From Capitulum mitella (taxonomy: Eukaryota > Arthropoda > Thecostraca > Pollicipedomorpha > Pollicipedidae), in contig CP099841.1 of the NCBI GenBank assembly GCA_030062745.1, forward strand, positions 15,146,970 through 15,210,969: 64,000 nucleotides of DNA, written 5' to 3'. The notes under the pieces are model-generated. The model had not been told where the DNA came from. It searched no databases and worked only from the letters and a program-made list of their open reading frames with translations. Below, one piece after another: positions 1-10,962 of the stretch (its first letter is position 1; each line of letters starts with the position of its first letter). The position numbers were made by a program, and so were the translations under genes.

Positions 1-130
1 CGAATCTGCCCCCCCCCCCCGATTCCCCGAGATCTTTCAATCCACAAGAACAATTTCTACGAAACAGGACTTAATCGAAAGCCTGTCGTGTGAACTAGTT
101 TTTCATATGTTCGAAGTTAGTCACAGAAGT
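1..130 (+). mobile_element. Diverged piggyBac-type element, left-end fragment
   Basis: The window opens with a poly-C run followed by a GAGATCT motif and then a stretch resembling the left interior of the 1.2-kb elements at 9.75, 14.55 and 29.27 kb, including a near match to their GTGAACTA...TTTTCATA segment. The terminus itself lies outside the window. The match is by eye and weak, so this is a tentative relative only. Confidence 0.3.
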
Positions 131-1984
131 TAGTGGCGGGCTCGGGAGAACAAAAAGGACTAAATGAATGACTTTTTGGCGTTAAGCACACGGCGACACA
201 AACATTTGTCTTCGCTCTGATATTAACCTTTTGGCTTTAAACTGGTCTCAATACATTACTGAAAGCATTTTGGAGCAGTGGCGGTTTCAGCGTCCCCGGC
301 ATAGCAGCCAATCAGTTACGAGCTTTTGGCTATTCTTTCACTCCGTGTTGCTCGATTGGCGAGACCAGTTTCAATACCTTTGCGTGATATAACGGTTCCA
401 GTCTATTAGAAAATATCAACGGAGGTCCAGGAAACTAGAATAGGAGGTATCTGCTGCATACGGATAGCGCCAGAAGTGTACACATCAAAGCAAGCCACCT
501 TTTGTGTTGCACCCCGTCATCTTTCCTGGATCCGGCCGTGCCAATGCACGTACAAATGTATGTTGCCTGCGGGGACGGATCGGGGGGGGGGAGGCGAGCG
601 GTACGGCTATCCCCCACCCTTGTCATTTTGGCGCCCATACTCGCCTAAGGAGGGTAAGTTCGTCAAAGGAAAAGCAAACTACCTTCCTTTCTCGGTTCAG
701 TAAAGCAAAAAACAAATACAAAATAACGTCTCATGAAATTATGACGCCATCAGTTCAACTGTCTCCCGAGTTCTTCGCGAAACGGAGTTTTCTTGGGCTG
801 TAAGCATGGGTGGGTATGGCTAGTAATGGATCTTACCAGCTTGTTTTCAATTATGATACTTGCTTTACAAGCTTATTTATTGCTACAAAGGGCAACAGAG
901 TCCACTACCCATATATGGCCTGCAGTTGCCATTGTTTTTTTATTGCATTGTGAGATAACACCGTGCGCTGGTTTTGAATTTATCGAAGATTTTGATGTTA
1001 GCAGATTACGTATTTGTACATTTCATTACATTCTCGTCGAATCATTCAGTAAAACGGTTCGGTCGGAACTTCCTCTCTAGTCGGTGGGATGAAGCGGAAG
1101 GCAAAGAGTGGATAATGGTGTTGCCATGCCTCACACCTCATCTGGTAGACTGCAACGAAACGCTTTGGCGGCCTTTCACGTGCTGTTGCGCTCGAAAACG
1201 TTTTAGCTAGCTGTTCAGAGAATCACGTGCTCGGGGATGAGAACCAGTCGCTCGGCGTTGCTTTGCTATAGCAAAGCCGACGCGCTGTCACCGCTGGCGC
1301 AGTCCATGCGGAACAACTGCTGGCCTGCTGATTGGCCTCTGTAAAACCATGCCCTTCGTATCTTATTTCAATATATTTTTGAGGTACTGACTTGAAATTT
1401 AGCAGTCTATAGGGTTAATCCTTCGATTTTGTGGAATCTGAATACTGATGTACTGAACATCTGCTGGTCTGCTAACTGACTTTTGAAAGACCATATCTAG
1501 TTGCGTTTTTTAGATATCGACTTGAAATTTGGTAGACATGGTCATAACACGCGTATTCATCACGTATGCTCCGGTGCCTGTTTTTTTTTTAAGTTGGAAA
1601 ATATGCCAGAAAATATTTTTGGTGATATTTTTCGCGTTCAAGCGTAGATAAAGTCATCTGACCCCAGCTCAGGTTAACTTTGACGTCAGCGTGGGTCACC
1701 CTAGATTATTGTTGATCATTTAGTGTCTGACAATTACCAGTCTTTGTTCTACCATATTCAAAGATTTTAATAAGCATGGGTCGGTTGTGGCCGGCTTTTG
1801 GTCCTTGGAGTGGAGCTTTTTTGCTTTGAGGTTCCGTGTCTCAAAAAAGTTTCAGCCGATTTCAAAAGTCCTTTTTGTTTTCAATGCGCTGACAAATTGT
1901 CAAAAATGTCACCAAAATTGGCGATTCTGAAGGAATCGTGACATATCAGCGAAAAACGTGGGGAATTTGTCCCCCACTCCGGTG
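131..1984. other. Gene-free stretch
   Basis: I see no supported coding exon, RNA gene or clear transposon end here. Open frames are short and have no recognisable motifs. The one local structure worth noting is the palindrome listed at 1260-1277. Confidence 0.5.
1260..1277. repeat. 18-bp perfect palindrome
   Basis: The bases GCTTTGCTATAGCAAAGC read the same on both strands. The flanks (CGGC/GTT and CCGACG) extend the symmetry imperfectly. It could form a small hairpin, and no element boundary coincides with it. Confidence 0.7.
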
Positions 1985-2600
1985 CTTGTGTTGAAAGGCG
2001 CCCCTTTGGCGCCAGGGAGACACCCCTGGGATGGTGTATCGGAACCCTGTCGTTCCAAAGGTGTCCTGCGACGCCAAGGAGACGTCCCTGCGATGGTGTG
2101 TGGGTGTCCTGTTGGTAAAAAGTGCCCCTGTGATACCTGTGGTAAGGGGGCGCCCCTGCGATGATGTATGGGAGCCCTGTTGATAAAATACGGCCCTGTG
2201 ACACCAAGGAGACGCCCCTGGGACGGAGCATTGGTGCCTCGTCGTTTAAAAGGTGCCCCTGTAATACCGAAGATGCACCCCTGTGATTTGGTATGAGTTT
2301 CCTGTCGTTCTAAAGGTCTTTGTAACATCAAGAAGGCACACCTGTGATGGTTTATGGTCAACCTGTGGATCAAAAGACACCCCTGCGACGCTGAGGAGCC
2401 GCCCCTGCGGCAGGGCATTGTTGCGCTGTAGTTCAAAAGACGCCCCTGTGGCTCCAAGGAAGCACCTCTGTGATGGAGGTGTGATGTGCCTCCAGTAGTT
2501 TAAAGGCGCTGCTCTGATATCAATAGGGCGCTCGTATGATGGAGCATTGGCGCTCTGTTATTCAAAAACCGCCACTTAAAAGATGAAGGCACTCCAGTGA
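1985..2600. repeat. Degenerate minisatellite, about 63-66 bp units
   Basis: About nine diverged units are visible. Each has a CCAAGGAGACGCCCCTGNG block, a GATGGTGTATGG-like block and a CCTGTNGTTNNAAAGG block. Successive AAGGAGAC blocks are 63-66 bp apart. Because the spacing is close to a multiple of three, two minus-strand frames stay open across the array (116 and 182 codons). Their translations simply repeat the unit and show no known domain, so I do not call a gene. Confidence 0.75.
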
Positions 2601-4189
2601 AGGACTATGACAGCTTATTGTCCGAAATAACGCCCAAATAACACCGAAGAGGCAACAACGTTTTAACAATAGGTTCTGTTTGTTGGAGTGGCTCCACTGC
2701 GGCACAGAGCACGTTATATACACTGTGGCACGTTATATACACACTGGTGCTTGATTCAGTTTTTGTCGGACGAATTCCGTCCGTGGATACAAGAGCGCCT
2801 TGTCGTCAACGAGCCCACATGTGATATCGTGTGCTCATGTAATAAAACATGGGCGTTTTTTGGTTAGAAAAGCGACCTTGCAACGTGGAGGAAACGACCA
2901 CAATACCGTACATGAATAATATGACAGGCCTAAGTATAATATGGGTGTTCCACTTTCAAGCATGTATGGCAGTCAAAAGGCCCCCGCGAGTCGTTTTGAT
3001 ACCGCCCATATTCCACGCAAATGAACGTTTCGCACGATTTGAGCGTTATTTCGATCGAGTTTGGCGCCCTTCCGGCACAATTTTGCCGTCTTTTTTGTAC
3101 AGTTTTGGCGCCCCTACAATAACGTGTTGGTGTTGGTGCCCCGATATAATAACGTTCCCCCGTTCCCTCGGCGAAATCCTGGATCCGTTCCTGGTTGCAT
3201 GTGCATTTTCCATGTCACTAGTAGGTTGAAATCAGTGGCAAACTATTGTTGGGTTTTGACGAAAATTCAAGCACCCCTTATAATAGGTGTAATTACCGGG
3301 AGCCAGGGAACATGTCCCCTCCAATTTTGGCAAAATGGGTTTTCCCGGACATCGACCGGAAAATAGTATTTTCCCACTGAAAAGTAAGATTTTGGGCCAG
3401 ATTTTCCCCAGATTTCGATTTGCCCCCTCCAATTTCTGGGACGTCGCCACACCCATGTCCTCCACAGAAAAGATTCTTGACCTGGGCCCCCTTGATCCTT
3501 ATTTGTGCTCCCACGAAAAAATATGTGCCTTGTGTCAGTCTTATGGCATTTGAAAACGTTCACTTATCGACGGTAAACTTGTTCTCATTATGTAGAACAT
3601 ACCTACTCATGACGTTGCTTTACCCCCTATCAGGCACGCAGCCAGGAACCGGCCAGGGGAGGGGCAGATCCGTAGAAGGGGGCTTCCTCCTCACCCCAAG
3701 GAGTCTCCTCAGCCCAAAGCGGGTTTCCACCAAAAAAGTGTTGAGGTGCCTTCCCGTGGCCCAAAAACAGGCCTTATCATCTTTACAACTGCCGTCTGCC
3801 CTCCACCCTGAGCCAAACGGTCTGCACTAGATATTTAACGATTTCTCAAGAATACGGAATGGTTTCACATATCTGCTACAAAAGCAAATATATGTTTTTG
3901 CTGTGCGTTAAAGATGAGGTTCATTACATCTGATTGCTGTTTTTCTGTCAGTTTTGTCACATGCTAGTGGCATATGACAAACGTTGACATTTTCCCCATT
4001 CCCCCTTCCCCGAGGAAAGTCCTGACTGGTGCCGGGCTCACATTCCTCCAGGAAGTGCCTCCTGGAGCCCCTCCTCTTTTATGCAGCATATCCAATTTGT
4101 GATGTGATGTATGGAAAGGAAACTTTGGAAAAATTGCCAAAAATTGTCAGTGCTATAGCACAAACGACAAGGGCGCGGGAACTCCTCCA
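2601..4189. other. Gene-free stretch with transposon-like debris
   Basis: No supported gene. The 3230-3800 part is rich in G/C runs and TTTTCCC/GGGAAAA motifs and reads like old transposon sequence. I found no matching copy elsewhere in the window. Confidence 0.4.
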
Positions 4190-4340
4190 CAGTTGTTGGG
4201 GGAGGGTGGGACAAGAAACATTTTGATTCAGTTCTTCCCAGTCAGCGCCCATAGGGTCAGTGTTCAACTTGAAAAAGCTGAGGGGGAGGGTAACTGCCCC
4301 CCGCACCCGCCTCCCGCTTCCTTGACAAACGTTCTAGCTA
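4190..4340 (-). repeat. Dispersed repeat family B, copy 1
   Basis: On the minus strand this carries the family core GACCCTATGGGCGCTGACTG, followed by a GGGAAGAA...CAAAATG block and a CCCTCCCCC run. The same core recurs at 24.04, 48.1 and 53.6 kb. No ORF; a short nonautonomous element by appearance. Confidence 0.6.
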
Positions 4341-5018
4341 TGGTGTCGGAAAAAAACGGCGGGCAGAGAGGGAGAAGGTGAGTCGGCCCCGACATTAAAA
4401 CAGGGTCAGCATGCTTAAGTATTTAGAGTGCATGTGAACACTTTTTTGCCGTTAGTTATGCTGGTCACAGCTGAAGCTAAGTCCATATCCAGGGTTTTTG
4501 CAAGGTCTTTAAAATTTTGTGTCATTGCATTTTTTTGCTTGTCATTGCATGCAAAATTTTGTGTCATTGATTTTCTTCCCACAATTTTACACGCGATTTG
4601 CGACTCACGCAGTCAGAGGTAAATTTTCAGTGTGTCTTGTTTTCCAGATTCCAAAGTCATGCGCCACCTTACTTGAACAGATATAAACGAAAAAGAAATT
4701 CAGGGCTAAATATATTTGACGTGGCTAATAAGGCATTAGTTTTGTTTAATGTCGAATTCTCAGTGGCAACGCGTAATGAGTTCATACTCGGCGTGATGAA
4801 AGCATTTCTCACTTCAGTGGGAATGTGAAGGATGACGACGGACGAGTTTTTGGCCAGGATTTCTGTCGGCAGATCTACGCAATTCGCCAAGAATAGCAAT
4901 ATCCATCGCGGTGGAGTAATATGAAATCTAGCTACATCCTTCCTTGGAACATGCCAACATCTGAAACATGTGAGCTCTCAATGCCAGCGCTCTGAGCGAC
5001 CACTCAGTGCGCCCGGGG
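4341..5018. other. Gene-free stretch
   Basis: No gene seen. At 4500-4580 an AAAATTTTGTGTCATTG motif occurs twice within about 60 bp, a small local duplication. Confidence 0.4.
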
Positions 5019-5400
5019 GCTAACCCTATTCGTGCTGGAGGGGAGGGGGGCAGACTCTGCTACTCCCTCCCTGCCGTTCCCGGGCTTTTGGGAGCTACTC
5101 CACGCAACGTGGTGGCTTATCCTAAATGTGTTTTTTATATGTTGTGACGAAATTTCTAAAATTTTTCTCCTCCAGAGGCGATTCCAAGTCACCTTTCAGT
5201 GAGGTATGCTTAAGGAATATCGCGCTCTATGGAGATCACGCACTTCGACGTGGTCATGTACCACTTTGATGTCTTTTATAATGTCGCGGGCAGAACAGAT
5301 AACCGGAATGTCTGTAGTCTACAGACATTCAAGTAATTCTAAGAAAAATGCTGGTCAATGGCAGATCCCGATACGTGCAAAAGGGATATTAATATTTTCT
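5019..5400 (+). mobile_element. piggyBac-type nonautonomous element, family H, copy 1
   Basis: It begins TAACCCTATTCGTGCTGG, close to the TTAACCCTATTCCCGG terminus of the intact elements, followed by a G/C-run block. Its interior (GTGACGAAAT, then TTCGACGTGGTCATGTAC) matches the minus-strand copy at 63.33-63.66 kb over several hundred bases. No coding capacity. The right end is not clear. Confidence 0.55.
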
Positions 5401-5489
5401 TATTCCTAAGATTGCATGACTGGTTATGAGTAAAACAAAACTAACGTGTGAGATAGACATTTTTATCCCAATTTACGCATGTAACTCAG

Positions 5490-5491
<2 letters not shown>

Positions 5492-5539
<48 letters not shown>

Positions 5540-5540
5540 A
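5492..5540. repeat. (AT)n microsatellite grading into (TG)n
   Basis: A pure AT dinucleotide run of about 40 bp followed by a short TG run. Confidence 0.95.
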
Positions 5541-7053
5541 TACTGTCAGGGGGGTCTCCAGGCATCGGCTTAAGGCTATTCTCACTTACTTACATTTGCA
5601 TCTGCGTGCGTTACCGTACGCATACGTTCGCGTTTACATACATCTGACATGCGTAGATTTTCGGGTGCGTGAAATTGCGCCCGAGTACGTTTTCTATGCG
5701 TACATGTACACTAATGTACATTTGCCATGCTTGCTTTGTTACCTACGGCCATGCATTTACGTATATTGGGATTGGTTTACATGCCACGCGTACATTTGCA
5801 CTCAGGTTTGTCCGGGAATCAAAGTCCGGGAACTTGTTCGGGAATCAAAATCAAACCGAGATAGGAACGTTTGAAACTTTCACGCACATTTCATATTTCG
5901 ACACAACCTAATTTGTATGTGATAATTAATTCCATGGCGCATTAGTTTTTGCTACGTTTTCCACCTGACCGGCATGATTTGAAGCCTTGAACATTGTTTT
6001 TGTACATTAAACCCAGACTTGCGGTCTGATTCACTGCTGGACCCAACGCCGAATTCTTCGCAGGTCGAGGACCTAGGGTCGGCTAGCAGACTACAGATGC
6101 TGCGTTCTCACAGTGATCGGTTAGCTGCTGACCTGCTTGGTCAGATAAGTATATTGCATCGCAGTACTGATTTATTGACTTGGGATACGAGGCGTACAAA
6201 GGCTATCATCATCACATATTTTGTTCGATCCCCATATACTTGGCTTTTGTTGCGAAATGTAAGTGACAGTGCACCCACTGACTAACTCAAGAACGCAAAA
6301 GAACATTGCGCAAAGAATGAGAACCAAACTGGTAAGACCGGAACTGACACAAGAGGGTGAAAAGGTAAAGAAGAATTAAATATCACTGAGGTATCGCGGA
6401 AAAAAAAACTAAAATAAACTGCCACTTTAGTAAAAGATCATGACATTCACCATATACATGGCCACTTTAGCTGTGTATGCGGTAATTGTTGTTAACTGCA
6501 GTATAAAAAATAGTCGAAATGACTTGACTTGTTCTGCCTTCACTACCTTTTAGCCAGGGCTTTGAATTAGGGAGCAGGGCTATCAGGAATTGATGTGGGT
6601 GCCCAATATGATTTCTGTGGCTGCCTCGCCAGTAGTCGAGTAGGAAAAAATGTGAGGCCATCGCATCAAAGTGCTACTAATTTCGGTCAGAAATGATAAT
6701 GAACATTATTGGAATAACCACAGTTTGCCGGTGGTTTACGAAGTTTTCTTTCGGATTTGGATGTCTCAGTTGAAAAGTCCGCGGACTCGCACACAGTCGA
6801 GGGTTATTTTTGTGTCCGCGTCTCGCTGCGGCACCAGTAGGTCAGTACACCAATGTCTCGTCAGAGTGGCTATGTTTGGAACACATTTCCACAGCCGTCA
6901 GCAATTGATGCTCACAGTGGCAGCTTTACATCTGGATTAAAAAACGTTCTGAAAGCGATAGAAATCTATAGCTGCGCTGGTTTTTTATTGCCGTCTAAGC
7001 AGCATCCTTGTGTTACAAACGATGTGCCATGAATGAAACTGGATAATAGCTCT
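5541..7053. other. Gene-free stretch
   Basis: At 5570-5880 the sequence is a degenerate low-complexity tract alternating GCGTACGT-like and ACATTTGC-like motifs. The remainder is AT-rich with no supported exon. Confidence 0.4.
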
Positions 7054-7420
7054 TCAGATCAGTCGGCTGGCGACATGCGCTGCCCTCGCTGGCGATGTCA
7101 GTCTGGGGCGGCGCCCGCCGTGCCGCCGGCAGCCGAGGGTGGGTAGGCCGGGCCGGACGCGCGATAGCCGGAGGGTATGCGGCGGTCGATGCGTGATTGC
7201 CCGTACCTGGGGGCGGGCCCGGAGGATGTGCGGCCCGCGCGGCCGCCGGACCTGCCCGGTATCGATGGGGTGCGGGGAGCCGCGCCGACCGGCCACCACT
7301 TGCGGCCGCGTCATCCGACTGGGCCGCTACCTCCGGGCCGTGTTCGAGAGGACGCCGCGGACAATGGTGTCGCCGAGGCGCCTGCTAATGTGCCGTTTCT
7401 TGAGCGTTGACGGTTACCTG
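7054..7420. promoter_or_regulatory. Isolated CpG island of about 370 bp, possible first exon
   Basis: This is an abrupt GC- and CpG-rich island in an AT-rich neighbourhood. A plus-strand frame from 7177 to 7410 stays open for 77 codons with GC-rich third positions, and an 86-codon frame is open on the minus strand (7054-7314) with a donor-like CAG/GTACGG at about 7206. Neither translation matches a family I know. It could be a promoter or 5' exon of a gene I cannot otherwise see, or a GC-rich repeat. Confidence 0.35.
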
Positions 7421-8869
7421 TGCGGAGCACCAGACCTGTGTGTCCCGGAACACAGAGGAAGCCTCAACATGAACTCAGAAGGAACTTGGGACCCTTTTAA
7501 GTATTATCTAACCTGCAGAGCAAGTAACTCATTGGGTAAAGCAGGTCATAGGACCGAGGGGCGAGGATAAACGTGACCTCTCAGAACGAAAAACTCTGAC
7601 GTATTCGGGTTTCGGAATTTTCTCCCCATTTTCTGTTTCGGTGCGTAAAGAAACGATCAGTTTTCAACTGCAGAGGAACCCAACTGCCAAGGCCGAGGGG
7701 CTATGGCCCCTTGGCCTCTCCTTGGCCACGCTACTGGCTAGTTGGTCTCTTGATACTCGAGTCTCGGGATTTTTTTCTTATTTCCAGTTTTGATGCGAAG
7801 AGAAGCGTTAAATTTTCAATGGCAAAGTAGCGGTCTTGGCTCCTAGGCCAGTCCTTGGCTACGCTCCTGCCGGGTTGTCGGGCGCAAATCCATAGCGGAG
7901 GAGACCTATGTAGATCAAAGACTTCTATGCATGGTGAAATATAGTAAAAGTGGACCAGATATACGAAGACAGTCACGGATGTCATTTTGTGGAAATGACT
8001 GAGGTGGCTGAGCCAGGGCGTATGAGCTTTACCTTATGGTCCCCACAAAAGAGTACAAATCAACGCACCTGAAAACAGTAATAGAAGAAACAGAAAGCAA
8101 GAGGTCTTGGATTCCCGGATATTGGTACGCATTCCGACCCATGCTCCCCACGGTAGATGCCGGACCTACTGTCTGTGGATTAGCCGCAGACAAACAAATC
8201 TAGATGTTGTAAACTGTAACTTCTGGCGCCTTTTTTCGACCACCCCACCAAAAAAAGACGGACTCAGCGCACCACTACCTGTGCTGGGGTGAAGTCCCCT
8301 GGCTGCGGCATTCTTTCCAGGGGCAGTTGCCACCGCCATTGAAGCAGAAAGAGGAATTAGAAGTCTAATATCCTAAAGAGCGCCTGATCTTATCGCTACC
8401 CTTAACAACCACCAGCAGTCAAACCCAAGTGTTTTTATGTTCGTTGTTCAAGACCTTAAAAAAATATAAAAAATGCTTCAGCGGATCAGCAGAATTACAC
8501 TTATTCGCTTCGCCTGGGTTTTCGTTGTACTTATATGGTGGCCTTATTTCATTATTTAAACATCAACAATCGGTCAAAAAATATTGGGAGTTCCGTTTCT
8601 TCAGACCAGAAGCAGTTTAAAACCGGTTCGTGCGTTTCCTATTTTGCAACCATGGCACACGCTTTCGCCCGTTGGCGCCAACAGCTGACCGCCGGCAGTA
8701 ATGCTTTGCCCCGTATGTGGGTCGCGTGGTTGCCAGAAGCGTGACCCGGAAAGTTCCTCCAGCTTTATAGGTATATTTGTAGGTCTTGAAGCTTAGTTGA
8801 AATGCTATCAAGTTAAGTCACGTATGAGCAATATTCAACATTTCTTTGATGGATTTACGACACTGGTGA
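7421..8869. other. Gene-free stretch
   Basis: No supported gene, RNA or element end seen. Confidence 0.4.
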
Positions 8870-9260
8870 CAGCTAACCCGGCCCCCAGAGGGAGAGGGGC
8901 AGTTGACGGCCCCCTGGGGTTTTAACAAGATTACGAGAGAACGAACGAACGCAGCATTACGAAATTGCATGTACCGTTCGATTGAATATTTGTACATCTT
9001 GTGTTAAAATTTTGATCCCAGGTCAAGTCAGGTGTCTGACCTAGGTCAGGTTAAGTGGGCCTATGTCCAGAAACACTTAGCGCTTTGCAACTTTCTCAAA
9101 AAACAGGATATCGCAGTAAAACTTATCAGGATTAGAGATTTTGATGGTTGTAACAGATCTGCTGTCTCAGACTTTTTGGAAACTTCTGGGTCTTTGGCCT
9201 AACGTCAGGTACATTTCCAATGCCTTTCGTCGTTTTTTCGGACACTGGCGGAATTTTTTC
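8870..9260 (+). mobile_element. piggyBac-type nonautonomous element, family C, copy 1
   Basis: It starts near CTAACCCGGCCCCCAGAGG and contains the block CAGGTCAAGTCAGGTGTCTG, then GGCCTATGTCCAG. The minus-strand copy at 62.88-63.33 kb has the same order of blocks and ends at a TTAA. The terminus resembles the right end of the intact 1.2-kb family. It carries several AGGTCA half-sites and no ORF. Confidence 0.55.
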
Positions 9261-9749
9261 GTAACATTTTATGCCTGATGCGATGCAGACATCCAACGGC
9301 TGTCATTGGGCAAACTACCAGTGACTCCAACCATGCACCTGAGATCAGGTCATCAATGACTGGCTTGAGCCGAAATGTACCGCCGTCAAAATCGGCGATG
9401 AATGGCTTAGAACAGATAATAAATGATGGAATTGGCTCTCACAGTTCAAATAATGCTATGAAAATAAAAGGGTTGAAAACACATATTTTGGAAATAAATA
9501 GGCTTTCGTGAATAACGCTCCGTCTGTTGGGTAGATTGATTACTACTGAATTGTTTCAGAATTCAAGGTCGGAAAACCAGCACAAGAACCTCAAGCATTA
9601 AGCCATCCCACTTTGTGAGTTGTATGCCGCCAAAATAAAGGAACGCTAAAATTGGTTCCCGTTAATTCCATCCCGCGTTCGGCGCCGGTGTCCGCCGTTC
9701 AGGAACGCGAATGTCACTGTGTCTTAAACTCGACACTTCCGCGTATGTG
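9261..9749. other. Gene-free spacer
   Basis: No feature recognised between the family C copy and the first intact piggyBac-type element. Confidence 0.4.
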
Positions 9750-10962
9750 TTAACCCTATTCCCGGAGGGCTAGACGGTATGGTCGATTCCCGGCAGGAGG
9801 GCCGGATTCGCCCCCCCCCCCCCGAGATCTCGAGAACTACTCGTCCGATTTCATCGCAGCAAACGGCTGTCGATTTGCCGTGACGTGAACTACACTTTTA
9901 TAAAAAGAAATTTTCAAGATTTGAAAATTTGTGGATACAGGGGGCAAAAATGTCAAAATGGGGGTACTTTTGGACTTCTTATAACTCCGTCGTTTATGAA
10001 CCGATTTCGATGAAACTGGCATGAATCGAGAGATTATGGATAGGGCTTTTACCATGGGTACACAAATCTGAAATTTTGAGAAAATTCATGGGCGTTCACA
10101 GGGTTTCAAAAATAGGGGGATTAGTTTTCTAACAATTGAATGAAGAAAAGAGGCAAACACCCTTTTTTGGCTTCTGCTAGTCATGTTATACTAAGGAAGT
10201 ACAAATCGCATTACAATGTTTGTATAATGTTAGCATAGGCGGTGCCAGGGACATGAAAAAGAGGAACTGTCATGGTCACACGTTTCTCAGATCAACTTGT
10301 GACCTTTGACCTTAAATGACCTCCAATGACCTTGGGGTCACTTAGAATGGTGTCGTGTGCATTTAATATGATCTGTAAACGTTTTCAATCATTTGAATTC
10401 ACTCTATTTCAAGAATTTCATTTTATGGCTATTGCGATATAGGGTACGCGCACGGACAATTTAGGTCATAGCTCCATGATCCGACCTGATATCAAGCTGA
10501 AACTTGATACAGAAGTAGAAGGCACCCTTCTACGTCAAATGTATTCCGGGTTTGGAATTTGAAAAAACTGCGCCGAAACTATTGCAAAAAAACAAATTTT
10601 GGCTTTTGACCTTGACCTAACCTTGTAAAATGACCTCAGATGAACAAAATTACATCTGCACATTGCCCAATGATTTAGCTATACATCCACATACAGTTTT
10701 AAGTTCTATCTTAAAAACTCTGTTTTTGGCAGACATTTTTCTTTTACCCTCAACATGACCAAAAATGGCATGAGGTGCCTCCCAAAAACGTTATCTGGCT
10801 CCGCCCCTGAGCCAAAAAACATTGAAATTTTGTCACGGCGCGTAGAAAGAATACCTAGGAAAAGTGACCAAGTTTCGTGAAGCTGCGTTAAAAAGCCTAG
10901 AATTGGCAAGCAAAAAACCCGAGGGGGGCGGGTTCAGCCCCCCCTGCCGGGAATAGGGTTAA
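9750..10962 (+). mobile_element. piggyBac-type nonautonomous element, family A, copy 1
   Basis: The element (9754-10958, 1,205 bp) is flanked by TTAA on both sides (9750-9753 and 10959-10962). It begins CCCTATTCCCGG and ends with the exact inverted repeat CCGGGAATAGGG. TTAA target duplication with CCC-starting inverted repeats is the hallmark of the piggyBac superfamily. Poly-C/poly-G runs lie just inside each end. There is no transposase frame, so it must have moved in trans. Two near-identical copies lie at 14.55 and 29.27 kb. The interior has two clusters of TGACCT half-sites, including a perfect direct repeat with one-base spacing at 10300-10312. Confidence 0.9.
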
